In this document: one piece after another, positions 18,498-28,463 of the stretch | How the letters are laid out: each line of letters begins with the position of its first letter | Numbering within the stretch: position 1 is the stretch's first letter | Assembly (NCBI GenBank): GCA_037355855.1 | Contig: CM074769.1 | Location: 558,001 to 622,000 of the forward strand | DNA length: 64,000 nt | From: Pseudo-nitzschia pungens | Lineage: Eukaryota > Bacillariophyta > Bacillariophyceae > Bacillariales > Bacillariaceae | Direction: 5' to 3' | Program-made: the position numbers and the translations under genes | Notes under the pieces: generated by a model | Database searches by the model: none | What the model was told of the DNA's origin: nothing | What the model saw: only the letters and a program-made list of their open reading frames with translations

Positions 18498-19376
18498 ACT
18501 GAAAAAGAGGAATCATCATTGTGCGACCTCGGTGGTGGCGAGGGTGGTACAACATGACATTTTGTTGTCGACGTATCATGGGGAGGAGGAACACGATGAT
18601 CTCCCCGGTAAAATTTGACTTTTGGAGTGGATCGAGAAGAAGTAGGAGGAGACAGCTTCGTAGACGACGAAACGGTAGACCGTTGATGTCGTCCTCGGTG
18701 TCCATTAAACAGTAGAACCGACGACATATTTCGATACTTGCCCACCCAACCGGAAAAAATTGGAGACCAATGAGAGGCACAAAAAGGACAATTGACAGAC
18801 CCGAGAAGAGATGTGTGAAAATGGTGAAATGAAGAGTAACACTTGTTACATAGGAACATCGGAGAATTGATAGTTGATTTTTCACAGTAAACACATGGTT
18901 TTCGAAGAAGAGAATTGCACATAGTAGACGTTTCAGTGTCAAGTAATCGTAGAGATTGATGTTTTTCGAGGCGACTCATGATTGTGAATGACGAAAGAGA
19001 GTATTCACCAGGGGAGAGTGAAAAGCCGACGTCGATGAGCAAAAATAACACATGTTTACAGGTGGGAACAGGAGAAACTCCGGATTGAAAATCCGGACAA
19101 GAACAGATAATGGAAGACGTTGATATCACGACACTGTAGACGTTGCCGGTAGATCCCAAAACTTGAATGACAGAAGACGATGAGTTCACCCGATACGGTA
19201 AAATGTAAAAAATCTGTGTCTTAGCCAGCCACAACCGTCTCGACTGGACAAATATAGTGACTGGTAGGTGCGGTGGAAGATAAACAAAAAGAGATGTTTG
19301 AGATATCAAGGGAAATAAGGACAGCAAAAACAGAGTTGAACTTACCCCGTGACGGAGAATTGACCGAGGACATCAT
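18494..19376 (-). CDS. MULE-encoded SWIM zinc-finger plus RING/PHD-like protein, two exons
   Basis: Exon 1 is 19376-19346 (MMSSVNSPSR plus one base), the intron is 19345-19261 (GTAAGT...CAG, 85 bp), and exon 2 is 19260-18494. The splice restores frame as SPSR-VTIFVQSRRLW. The product has about 265 residues. A SWIM finger is intact: C-S-C-x12-C-K-H within SIICSCPDFQSG...TCKHVLFLL. A second cluster, CVYC...CNKC...FHHFH...CPFC, fits a RING or PHD-like fold. The tail is Ser/Pro/Thr-rich. SWIM fingers usually sit at the end of MULE transposases, where they take part in DNA or protein binding. Here the finger is on a separate protein at the opposite end of the element, so it probably acts in trans with the transposase; this last point is inferred. 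Confidence 0.75.
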
Positions 19377-19692
19377 GGCATTGACATCATAGCGTTGTAA
19401 TAATCTTATCGAAATTAATGGGCTAAGAGGGTAAGAGGGTAGCATTTTTTATGCAAAAGATGCAAACACAAAGAGGCAGACGCTGGAAAAATAAATAAAA
19501 ACAATATGGTAATTAGGATAAAGACATAAATATTCGTGCCGGTTATTGAATACGACACCACAGTTAACATAAAGTTAAGCAATATTTTATGGCAGTTAAC
19601 AGGACATAAGCAATGCCCAATGGAAAGTAATTCTGCTGACGAGTAGTATCGTAAATGTCCGATCGCAGGTATGCGTTCTATATTCGCCGAAT
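19377..19692. other. Right subterminal region of the MULE
   Basis: This AT-rich non-coding stretch lies between the SWIM gene and the perfect right TIR. It should contain that gene's promoter and the degenerate inner part of the TIR (about 19620-19692). No ORF is supported. Confidence 0.5.
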
Positions 19693-19750
19693 TTTGTACC
19701 GAACTAAAGTAAAAATCAAATCCATTAGTACTATTTACTGTTATAGGTCC
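19693..19750 (-). repeat. Right terminal inverted repeat of the MULE
   Basis: It is the exact inverse of 4126-4183 and ends with GGTCC next to the target duplication. Confidence 0.95.
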
Positions 19751-19760
19751 TAAGAGAAAC
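19751..19760. repeat. Right target-site duplication of the MULE
   Basis: TAAGAGAAAC, identical to 4116-4125. Confidence 0.93.
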
Positions 19761-21001
19761 AGTTAGAAACAACACCCTCGTAAACCTTACGGATACGAAG
19801 GAGGAAAACCGAAATGAGACTAGTAAGGTTTACGGTAAGGTTAGCAGTAAGTACTTCTATGTTCGAGTTGAAGTTTCATTTACAAAGCCTACCAGAACAG
19901 TTTATCAATCACTGCTTTGTTCGGAAGGGCAATGACAGATAGAATGAAAAATATTGCCTGATAATTCCTATTTGTCAAGCTCGTCATTGATCATTCGGGA
20001 CGACCCAATGAGTGTCGTCAACATGACCCTAGCAAGCGATTACGGCATCAAAATACGCCCAAAGCCCCATGAAGTAAAATAGTAATAATGGATTTATGAC
20101 TAACATGGTGGCGACCCCTCGTCAAACACAAGAAAGAAACGATGCTCCGCACACGAGTAGCAAGAGGAAATGTCTCAAAAAGACATAATGATAACTGCTG
20201 TACAGTACCGTATTGATGTTTAACAGTTTTTCGGTATGATGTTTTTTGGAATGTTGAGAACGGTCATAAGCCTTACTCGTAGTTCATACACGTACTGAAA
20301 TTTCCAAACCACCACCAGTACCGGTACAAGTACGTGTACGCATCGTTATGTTGATCCAGAATAAAGGTAAGCCTTATCTGGAGTGTTATGTGTTACTTGT
20401 ACTTCTTGTTGAATCCCAACTCTGAAGGGAGGATATGAAGAAGTTATCGACCTAACAAATAATTGTAGCACTAGTATCCTTTCATCGTCAATCAATATTC
20501 AGTGTGCATGTGTGTGTACATCCGCAATTTAGGCCGAAGAATTTGGCCAGATCCGCATTGGAACTTGCTTTCTTACTTTAGGTTCTTCGAAGTCCACGTA
20601 CCGTATTGCTCGAGGTAGCAAATGTGGTAGGAGAAAGCCTTTTGTTGTATTCTATAATCAATAATATGTTCAAGGTAGTACAAATATCTGACATGACGAT
20701 TGTACAACCTTTAATTTCTATCATTATTGAAAACATAGAAAAGTGATGACGATATTACCAGAACTTGAAACGGTTAGAATGCGGTTAGAATTATATTCGA
20801 AGGAAAGCTTTTAGCAAGTCAGATATTGTTTGAATAGGAAGATCCGAAACACGAATCTATGACTGCATTCCATTGCGTTACATTTCCTCAGGAAAAGACT
20901 TCTGTGTCTCTTTTTTTGTGGGATCCAGTGCACCTTGATTCGACTATTCATTGTTGAATAGCGTCTCAAGTATATGCTTACACCAGTATTGACCAACAAG
21001 T
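19761..21001. other. Intergenic stretch right of the MULE
   Basis: About 1.2 kb with no supportable gene. It contains scattered GTACCGGTAC/GTACGTGTAC-like words near 20315-20340 and AT-rich sequence before the 3' end of the aldo/keto reductase gene. Confidence 0.4.
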
Positions 21002-22294
21002 TTATGAATCAAACATAATCAAACCGGTGTCCTTATCTTTCTTGGGGAATGGGGAAAGGTCGGGGTTGATGTAGGAAAGGGTTGCTGCATCGTCCAAGAG
21101 AGCGATCTCTTCCGTGGTCAAGTCCCACGAAAGTGATGCATAGTTTGACTTGACCTGGCGCAAGTTTCGGGCACCTGGAATCGGAATCGTTCCTTTCGCA
21201 CGGCACCAGTTAATGGCGACCTGGGCCAGATTGGCGTTGTCGTGATTCGAAGCCACTGTTTCCATCGTCGAAAGGAGCTTTTGGAACTCTGGTTTGTCGA
21301 CAATAGTCCCAAACAATTTCTTTCGCGGACCGGAAACATTTTTCAGATCCTCGACGCTTCGGTACTTGCCCGCGAGCAAACCGAGCGCAAGGGGACTGTA
21401 CGAAAGAACTTGAACGTCCAAGTCTTTGCAAGCTTGTAGAAGACCGTTTTGTTCCGGGAAACGGTAAAGCAAGCTGTACTGGATCTGATTCGACGTAAGC
21501 GGAACACCACGCTTTGCCAGGGCGTCGTGGCATGCTCTGAGAGCATCAACTCCATAATTCGAAACGCCAACGCTTTTCACGAGCCCCTGCTCGTAGGCGT
21601 CAGCTAGACCGTCCCAGTATTTGTCGTTTGCAAAAGCATTGGGAAAATGGATCTGGTAAAGATCGATGGGTCTATCGAGACGTTTCAGAGATCCCTGTGC
21701 TGCCTTGACAACATTTTCTGGTTTTGTTCGGAAGGGCACAGCGGCAAATTTGGTTGCCACGACTACCTTGTCCGATTTTTCTTTCGAAAGGTCCTTGGAA
21801 AAGTCACCGATCAGGGTTTCCGATCGCCCCAAACCGTAGACTTCTGCCGTATCGAGCAGGACCTCTGATGGCAGTTTTGACGAGGCATCATCGACAGCTG
21901 ATGTCTGGGTCATGACATAGTTGAACACTTCTTTCAGGTCCTTATCCTGGCTTGGATTGTATCCCCAGAAAATGGAATCTCCCCATGCCCAGCATCCAAG
22001 CCCAATGGGAGGCAGTGTCGGTTTGGAAATGCTGACAGCGGTTGCTGCATCCGCAATCACTTGCGACGAAACAAATCCCGATGGAACTACCGAAGCATCA
22101 CTCGGTGTTGAAATGCCATTAGCGGTCGCTATTGCTGCAGCCGTGGTCGCCGCAACATTGCTCAGAAAATCTCTTCGGTTGTTGGTTTTGGTAGCAGCCG
22201 ATTTGCCGTTCTCAGGTTGGACCAGTGCGGATACTTCGGTTTCTTTCGAGGATAAGAGCGCAAGCGCTACAAACAAAACCGAGAAACGAACCAT
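21002..22294 (-). CDS. Plastid-targeted aldo/keto reductase
   Basis: This is a 430-aa intronless protein that should catalyse NADPH-dependent reduction of a carbonyl substrate. The catalytic tetrad is visible: D148 and Y153 (LLDTAEVYG), K182 (VVATKF) and H216 (YQIHFPN). The (TIM) barrel starts at PPIGLGCWAWGD and includes SYSPLALGLLAGKY and the cofactor-phosphate loop IPIPGARNLRQVKSN. The N-terminus holds a signal peptide (VLFVALALLSS) with a VSA-LV cleavage site, then NRRDFLSNVAATTAAA, a twin-arginine signal suggesting thylakoid lumen delivery. An NADPH enzyme in the lumen would be unusual, so a stromal location remains possible. The substrate cannot be told from sequence. It stands alone, with flanking spacers over 1 kb. 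Confidence 0.92.
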   Translation of the reverse strand: MVRFSVLFVALALLSSKETEVSALVQPENGKSAATKTNNRRDFLSNVAATTAAAIATANGISTPSDASVVPSGFVSSQVIADAATAVSISKPTLPPIGLGCWAWGDSIFWGYNPSQDKDLKEVFNYVMTQTSAVDDASSKLPSEVLLDTAEVYGLGRSETLIGDFSKDLSKEKSDKVVVATKFAAVPFRTKPENVVKAAQGSLKRLDRPIDLYQIHFPNAFANDKYWDGLADAYEQGLVKSVGVSNYGVDALRACHDALAKRGVPLTSNQIQYSLLYRFPEQNGLLQACKDLDVQVLSYSPLALGLLAGKYRSVEDLKNVSGPRKKLFGTIVDKPEFQKLLSTMETVASNHDNANLAQVAINWCRAKGTIPIPGARNLRQVKSNYASLSWDLTTEEIALLDDAATLSYINPDLSPFPKKDKDTGLIMFDS

Positions 22295-23331
22295 CGTGGT
22301 GATTCTTGGATCTCAATGCCGTGCGTAAAGTGCCAACAATTGCGAGATAACGGTGTTATTATCCCGTTTAGATGGATTGGCAATAACGAAAATCCATTGC
22401 CGTCGGTCGCTTACGCCACCTACAACACTGTAGTCAGAAAAACAGAGGGGGATTGGGGTAAGAAAAGGAAATCTCGAAAGGAAATACTACGTAATACTAC
22501 GTAATGATGTTTGAGATTCCTACTTCCTACGCAACTGACGCTATAGTATGTTTTATATGTATACTAGATAGTCAAAAACCTGAGGGCAACGCAAATTCGA
22601 AGACAATATAATCGTACGAGTATGATCCGTATCATTGGCACTTTTGAAGGGTGAGAGGAGTTGTGGTAGTAAATGTTTTTTTGTTTTTTATGTTTACGTG
22701 CGGGATAGTTGAAAACGAAGTAATACATAGCGCACAATTACGGGGGTTCATTTTGCTTCGACAGTTAAAAATCACCGTTACTTCTATTTTCAAATTCATT
22801 GAATTCGCTTCAATCACAACTGCCTTTCATACAACTATCATACAAAACCCAAACATTTGTCTAAACCTAACTTAAAATCAACAATAATCATTGCCAAGAA
22901 CACAAAAATGTCTATAACCATGACCATTCCGGGGGTAACTTTTAGTACACAGAATCCTACCAGGTCTACATTTAAAAACAGCGAAAATTCAGTTTTTAAC
23001 TTTCCCCCCTCTCTCACACTCTCTCTTCTAACGAAGTAAGAGCTCCATAGTGACAGAGGTGAAAATACTCACAACTCCACTAATTGAACCTAGACTACCA
23101 CTGACCAGACCTGTAGTGAGCAGAAAATGAAGGATAGTATGATACATAAGGGTTTTTACCATTGACCCTAGAGCCTTCCAGTGTCAAGCGTTGAAGTGAA
23201 AAGTAAAGACTCTCAAAAACAGAAACGGAGGATCTCCGCTGCAGCAATGGTTCGTCAACGTAACCAACACGTCTCCAAAAATAAATCAAACCGGGTGCAT
23301 CCGGATTGGATTTGAGCAGGATGAAAAAAGA
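22295..23331. other. Intergenic region upstream of the aldo/keto reductase
   Basis: About 1 kb holding the reductase promoter near 22300-22450. A TACGTAATACTACGTAATG direct repeat lies near 22489-22507. The remainder is AT-rich without a supportable gene. Confidence 0.4.
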
Positions 23332-23405
23332 TACCTTGACTGTGAGTCGAACACAAGGACCTTCAGATGATCAGTCTGACACTCTACCAACTGAGCTATC
23401 AAGGC
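23332..23405 (-). tRNA. tRNA or tRNA-like gene, anticodon-loop reading GAT
   Basis: The minus strand folds as a full cloverleaf of 74 nt. The acceptor GCCTTGA pairs with TCAAGGT, then come T8-A9 and a D-arm GCTC-AGTTGGTA-GAGT. The anticodon stem is TCAGA/TCTGA with loop CTGATCA, and the T-arm is TTGTG-TTCGACT-CACAG, followed by discriminator A. A and B boxes are good, and a TTTTTT pol III terminator follows within five bases. Positions 34-36 read GAT (Ile), but position 37 is C rather than a purine and the body resembles eukaryotic tRNA-Phe, whose loop would be CTGAAGA. It may be a real tRNA-Ile, a mutated tRNA-Phe copy or a tRNA-derived element. Confidence 0.7.
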
Positions 23406-24797
23406 TGAAGTGCTGCGCGGACCGCATCGAGTCGTCTTGTTCAATTCGATGCGTAAGGTTACCTCTATCGCAATCGGATCCGCACCTCTATTGCAAACAG
23501 ATCCGCACCATTTTCTGTCCAAGAAGATAACACCTTCGAAAATGTTTGCGTACAGGTAACTTCAGGTTTACTGCAACATTGGTGTGTTTCTCGCATGGAC
23601 GGGACGGTCGTGTCATTCATGACCTATCTGCAAGTCCAATCGTTTACTTACGCATCTTCTCTTCCTATGATGAAAAGGAACAAGTCTATGAATCATGTAA
23701 TGTTCCTCAACATGGTGTGAGCGTTCATAGGACTTTTCTTCAAAAGGGGAACAGGCAGGTTGTCATTTACGAAACAATTCTCGTAACTATTCGCACCGCA
23801 TTTGAGTGGAGTTAATGATGTTGTTTGGGGAATTTTGGGATGGGTGTGGGGGCTGTTCAAACTGCATGGTCGGGTATCGGAAACCGGTGGTTTTGACGCA
23901 ACTCTTGGCCACAGTCCCTTCGTTGGAGCAAAATGGCAACGATATTCTCAACCATGCTTCAAGTTGTCATCACAGGTCGTGTTGATATCAAGTTTCAATT
24001 AGTCAAACTTAGGCAGTGCGTGAATAGAGATTCTATCAAAGTACAGTCATACGGCTATTACAATCGCAATCTTGGATTTGCTATTTAGGCCAGAAACTAT
24101 CGTAAGGAGTCCAACTCGGGATGGGGCTGATTTCTCTATGGTGAACGGAACAAGACACATCCATTGACAGTTGACAACATTGCCGTATGGACGTACGTGG
24201 TGTGTGTATTGTCGTTACAGTAATACGAAGCAATAGCATCATATTGCAATCCACTTTCTTATCATCTACTCCACTACGTGGTACAAACTCGCAGATTATG
24301 GCATCCATGCTAGAAGTCTAAAACCCCGACCATTTATCTGAACTCTGTGTTCATTCTAAACGGATCCTATTTCTGTATCGACAACCGCACTTGTTGCCAT
24401 ACCCACAAATAAATAATGATGTTAGAAGAATGAGCATGATGGTCTTTTGGCTACTGGAAGGGGATTTCTCGTTTGCAACGCACTCACACGTTTCATCTTT
24501 CGTCTCGTAAATGATAAAACCAAACGCGATGTGGATTCTGGGTCAAATGGTGCGCACATGAAGCGATGTGACAAAGGATCCATCGAATCGTTTCCCAACA
24601 CCGCGATGCAGTCTTCTAACAAGTCGTTTCCGGAGATGACACAAAACTGGTTGCGGTAGCCATGTAGCAGTTAGAATGATGCCCAGTTAACCGCTTCGTT
24701 TTGCTAATTATGATCTGTTAAAGAAAAAGGATTGATCTGCAAATCAATCCATCGAGTCGTTGCGTTAGCATGCTGCTTCTTCTTGGAGAAACGGTTG
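23406..24797. other. Intergenic stretch between the tRNA-like gene and Sec24
   Basis: About 1.4 kb. It has several short ORFs without recognisable domains or conserved composition; none is supported as a gene. It includes the 3' flank of Sec24. Confidence 0.4.
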
Positions 24798-27700
24798 CTA
24801 CATGTGCTTCCGGATTTCTTCCGAGATTTGCCGGCAAAAGGCCGAAAAGTCCAAGTGATGGGTGGTAGCATCCAGGACCATCCACCGCAACAGAGCCTGA
24901 TACTGCGCCACATCGGTGGCCTTGCGGACCACCACGACGGGGAGACACGCGGTGGGGCGGAGGCACTGCGGTTCCCGTCCCACCTGCGACCACAGTTGAA
25001 GCTGCTGGACTCCGTTGCGGATCTTGGCTCGCATCTCCTCCGACAAATGCTCCCGTTCCCCGGATGCTGGTTGGATCAGAACGTACGTTGCGAAACACGT
25101 GTCGAGGAGGTAGATCCCGTCGGCGGAAAGATTCGACACCGACGCCGGCACCGGAGACGGCAGCGCCACCACCGGGCTGCCGTGCTTGAGATTGGCCGTC
25201 GGATCCGGGTACGACGCCCCGAGGTTGGTCCAATCGAACGACGACGAGCGGAGGTCCAACAGCAGCGGGTTCACCAACAGGTTCGCGCTCGAGGGGGACG
25301 CCCTCCGCGCGTGGTACAGGTAAAAGGCCCGCTCGTCGCCCCGGGGAGACGCCACCTGGGCCGACCGCTGATTCCGCCGCGACAGGCTCGGCCGCAGGAG
25401 CGGGGATTTCCACGCGCTCATGACAAAGAGCGGCCACTGCTCCAGGGCGTCCGGAACGAGCTGTTGTCCCCCTCCCAGGGCACGATGGGCTCCCAGGACC
25501 TTGCGCATCGCCGCAAACAAATCCCGCCGCGCGTTGTTCAGGATCTTGTCGCCCCTCTGGTCCGGAGAACAGGGATCCGCGACGTGGCCCCGGCTGTTGG
25601 GTTCCAGCGAGAGCTTGACCGCCGAGGAATAATTGGAGTGCGGCAAGGCCGATCGGAGCTGGAGTGCCGCCAGGGCCCCAAAGTCCATGTTGGGAAGGAC
25701 CGTCCGAGCCGAATCGGTGACTTGGATGGCGAGCGTTGAGACGCGGACGCGCCGGTGTCCGGTCCACGGATTGGTGTACAACAAGGCGGTCTGAACAAAA
25801 GCAAACGGGTTTTCCTTGGGCTTGGGCAGGCCCCCGACGCGGTGCTCGAGGGTGATGCCGATGCAGGTTTCCGGTGTCACGACTGCAAACTCGATCTCGT
25901 CTTCCTGGCCGGAAATGTTGGAGGACGCCAGGAGGTTCCCAGCCGACGACACCAGGGACTTGACCTGCAGTCCCTGCGAGCAGCGGATCTTGAAGACGGC
26001 GTCCCAGCCGCTCCAGTAGAGGGGACGCAGGACTTCTTCGCGAATGGCTCGCTTCCACACATCGGTGGAATCGTACGACGGCTTGTCGATCCAGACCAAT
26101 CGGCCGGAGGATTGGTCGCAGAGCCGTCCCAGCGTGGCAAGATCCAGAAAGGATTGCGGGACGTCCGGATTCGTGTGGAGAACAATGTCGATCGCGACCT
26201 TGGCCTTGTGGCACCGCTCCCCCAGCGTGGCGTAAAACTCGGCGGCCTCTTTCAGATTGGGATCCTGCTGGACCGCCATGCTCTGGAGGGCGTCCTGCAG
26301 AGGCAGGTAGAGGGAAATCTCCTTCCCGGAAGCAGATTTATTTCGCTCTCTGTCCACCAGGGTACCCAGTCCGTAGTTGGGACGGCGCCAGGTCCAAAAG
26401 ACGGCCCGTCCCCCCGTGTCCTCCAGAGCGTCCACCAGGAATTGCAATGCGGCTCCCCCCGCCGACATGGAATAACCCCCGAGTCGTTCCGCCTGGCTGG
26501 TGCTCGAAGCGTTCTTTTGGTGGTGGTTCTTGACCTTTTGGTCGATGAGCTGCGGCAGCAGCACCGGCCGGATCCGCGACTTCCACAGGTCGAGGAGTTC
26601 GTCGAGCTCGTTCGGAAGCGACCAGGACCACTCTTCCAGCGGCATGGGCGAAAAGGCCTCGCCGCCGCGGGCGATATCGGGCACGACCAAAAAACCGTCC
26701 TTGGTGAGCGGCCCGTTCTCGCCGGCGCCACCTCTTTGCGGGATGTAGATGCCCGACGAGCACACAAACACCATGGCCACCCGGGGGGCAATCAACTGTC
26801 GTCCGTGCTGTCCCTGCGTGACGGCCAGATGCGGCGCGACAATGTCCCTGCAAAAGGCCGGCCAGATCTCGTCCAGCACCAGATCGACGTAGTCCAGGGC
26901 CCTGGGGCAGGTCAGGTCGACGCAAAAGACCCAGTGGGGCCGGACCGGCGATGTTGCACGGGTGACATAGGGTCCCCGGACGGGATACTCGACGGTCCCG
27001 AAGCTGTCTCCGTGCCGCGAGTTGCCCCGGGTCTTGTTGGATCGCTGGCAAAAATTGCACCGGGCCATCGACCAGAAGGGATTGACGTAGGCATTGCACC
27101 TGGCGCAGCGCGGGGGTGCCTCCCGGTTGGTCGAGAAATCGACCGGGACCCTCCCGACGGATTCCCCGTCGGGGAGCAGCACGGTCCCGCTGCCATTGTC
27201 TTCGGAAGGATCACCACCTCCGTCGCCGCCGTGTTCCCCGGATCCCGGGAGAACAGGACCGGACGGCGGGGGGGGATGATCCTCCGGGGGGAACGCCATG
27301 GGAGTGCACATCACTCCCATGCAGGCGTTGCTTCGATCGTCGGATTCCCCCGTGGAGGCTCGCAGGACGTGCCGATCGGCCGGGAGGTGGTACATGGTCG
27401 GCCGCAAAAAGGACGGAGTCGCGCTCCCGTCGTCCAGCGCCACATAGCGAGAATCGGCCTGCGGTGGTTTTTCGTTCCGGGACGGATCGCGGTTGGTCCA
27501 GCAGCCCTTTGGAAAATACGTCGGCAGCGGCAAATCGATCCGGGTTTCGTCTTCTCCCGGGTTGGATGTGGATGTGGATCGTGTACAAAGAGGCGGGCGA
27601 TTGGGCGGATCGTTGGGTTGCGGGGGTCGGTATCCGCCATTCGCGGCTGCCTGGGGGGGATATCCGGGTGGCTGCGGAGCGTGCTGCGGACGGTAATTAT

Positions 27701-28463
27701 CGTGTGGTGGAGGAGGATTTCCCGGCGTAGGTGGAGGCATCGGCATTTGAATTGGTGGATTTGGAGGTGGATACCTCGACGACGGCGGAATCTGGGGAGA
27801 AGGCCGCGGACCTGACGGTGGCATTCGCATCTGCCCTTGCATTGGCGGTTGCATTGGCGGTTGCATCGGCGGTTGCATCGGCGGTTGCATCGGCGGTTGC
27901 ATCGGTGGTTGCATCGGTGATTGCATTTGCATTTGCATTCCGTACGCGGGTCCGGCCGCCGGAGGAGGAGGGGGACGCATCGGTGTCGTCGTCGGCGGCG
28001 GAATCGGATTCGACATCGATCCCATCCTTGGCGGTCCGGGAGGCGGTCGAGACGCAAAGGACTGCTGCGGAGTCGGTGGAGGCGGGGGAGGAGCAAACCC
28101 CCGTGCGCCTGGCGTTCCGGTGCGATGCGTCTGCGTCGGCATCTGGATCGGGGTGCTCGGAACGTTCCTCTGCGGGGTGGCGGGAGGAGGGAATTGCGTC
28201 GTTCTCATTCCGGGAACCGATGGCGACGGTGGAGGTGGAGGTGGCTGCCCGAACCGATTTCCTGCTCCGTACGAAACATGGTTTGCGGGTTTGGTCACAC
28301 TTGCGGGGGTTGGTGGCGGGGGTGGCGGGGGAGGAGGGAATCGGTTTGGGGCCGATCGCGTTTGCTGTTGCCGTTGCTGTTGTTGTTGCTGCTGCCGATG
28401 TTGCTGTCGTTGTTGCGGATATCCTCCCGCCGAGGGAGTGGGTGGCGGGGGAGGAAACGGCAT
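24798..28463 (-). CDS. SEC24: Sec24-family COPII coat protein
   Basis: This 1,221-aa intronless protein is the cargo-binding subunit of the COPII coat that buds vesicles from the endoplasmic reticulum. The first ~390 residues are Pro/Gln-rich and disordered, with a hexapeptide-like MQPP repeat (27838-27940, a 12-bp minisatellite) and polyQ. The Sec23/Sec24 zinc finger is C-x2-C...C-x2-C in CARCNAYVNPFWSMARCNFC near residue 450. The trunk follows (RPHWVFCVDLT... to TGGRAVFWTWRRPNYG), then the beta-sandwich (WSGWDAVFKIRCSQGLQV), the helical domain (TSLAIQV..., ALQLRSAL) and a gelsolin-like end (YLLDTCFATYVLIQ ... HHLDFSAFCRQISEEI). Length and order match Sec24, and the divergence from animal or yeast forms is normal for a diatom. 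GC content is higher than in the adjacent intergenic DNA, as for other host genes here. Confidence 0.93.
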   Translation of the reverse strand: MPFPPPPPTPSAGGYPQQRQQHRQQQQQQQRQQQTRSAPNRFPPPPPPPPPTPASVTKPANHVSYGAGNRFGQPPPPPPSPSVPGMRTTQFPPPATPQRNVPSTPIQMPTQTHRTGTPGARGFAPPPPPPTPQQSFASRPPPGPPRMGSMSNPIPPPTTTPMRPPPPPAAGPAYGMQMQMQSPMQPPMQPPMQPPMQPPMQPPMQPPMQGQMRMPPSGPRPSPQIPPSSRYPPPNPPIQMPMPPPTPGNPPPPHDNYRPQHAPQPPGYPPQAAANGGYRPPQPNDPPNRPPLCTRSTSTSNPGEDETRIDLPLPTYFPKGCWTNRDPSRNEKPPQADSRYVALDDGSATPSFLRPTMYHLPADRHVLRASTGESDDRSNACMGVMCTPMAFPPEDHPPPPSGPVLPGSGEHGGDGGGDPSEDNGSGTVLLPDGESVGRVPVDFSTNREAPPRCARCNAYVNPFWSMARCNFCQRSNKTRGNSRHGDSFGTVEYPVRGPYVTRATSPVRPHWVFCVDLTCPRALDYVDLVLDEIWPAFCRDIVAPHLAVTQGQHGRQLIAPRVAMVFVCSSGIYIPQRGGAGENGPLTKDGFLVVPDIARGGEAFSPMPLEEWSWSLPNELDELLDLWKSRIRPVLLPQLIDQKVKNHHQKNASSTSQAERLGGYSMSAGGAALQFLVDALEDTGGRAVFWTWRRPNYGLGTLVDRERNKSASGKEISLYLPLQDALQSMAVQQDPNLKEAAEFYATLGERCHKAKVAIDIVLHTNPDVPQSFLDLATLGRLCDQSSGRLVWIDKPSYDSTDVWKRAIREEVLRPLYWSGWDAVFKIRCSQGLQVKSLVSSAGNLLASSNISGQEDEIEFAVVTPETCIGITLEHRVGGLPKPKENPFAFVQTALLYTNPWTGHRRVRVSTLAIQVTDSARTVLPNMDFGALAALQLRSALPHSNYSSAVKLSLEPNSRGHVADPCSPDQRGDKILNNARRDLFAAMRKVLGAHRALGGGQQLVPDALEQWPLFVMSAWKSPLLRPSLSRRNQRSAQVASPRGDERAFYLYHARRASPSSANLLVNPLLLDLRSSSFDWTNLGASYPDPTANLKHGSPVVALPSPVPASVSNLSADGIYLLDTCFATYVLIQPASGEREHLSEEMRAKIRNGVQQLQLWSQVGREPQCLRPTACLPVVVVRKATDVAQYQALLRWMVLDATTHHLDFSAFCRQISEEIRKHM

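Larger units (their letters stand above)
4126..19750 (+). mobile_element. Complete 15.6-kb Mutator-like (MULE) DNA transposon
   Basis: The two ends are perfect inverted repeats of 58 bp (4126-4183 and 19693-19750), both starting GGACCTATAACAG. Weaker similarity extends roughly another 70 bp, for example GCGATC(A/G)GACA and TACGATACTA in both arms. The element is flanked by the identical 10-mer TAAGAGAAAC at 4116-4125 and 19751-19760. A 9-11-bp target duplication, long TIRs and a MULE-type DDE transposase together define the Mutator superfamily. Inside are a transposase/Ulp1 gene, a small basic protein, a two-part ORF with an in-frame stop, a Cys-rich repeat protein and a SWIM/RING-like protein. 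Intact ends, an exact duplication and an 8.3-kb open transposase frame indicate recent activity. The orientation given is that of the transposase gene. Confidence 0.95.

Noticed and set aside
23546..23815. 89-aa ORF near the tRNA-like gene
   Set aside because: There is no domain, signal or compositional support; it is of a length expected by chance.
24718..26214. 498-aa minus-strand ORF and the 686-aa plus-strand ORF (25755-27815) over Sec24
   Set aside because: Both are shadows of the GC-rich Sec24 frame; only the 24798-28463 frame gives known domains.
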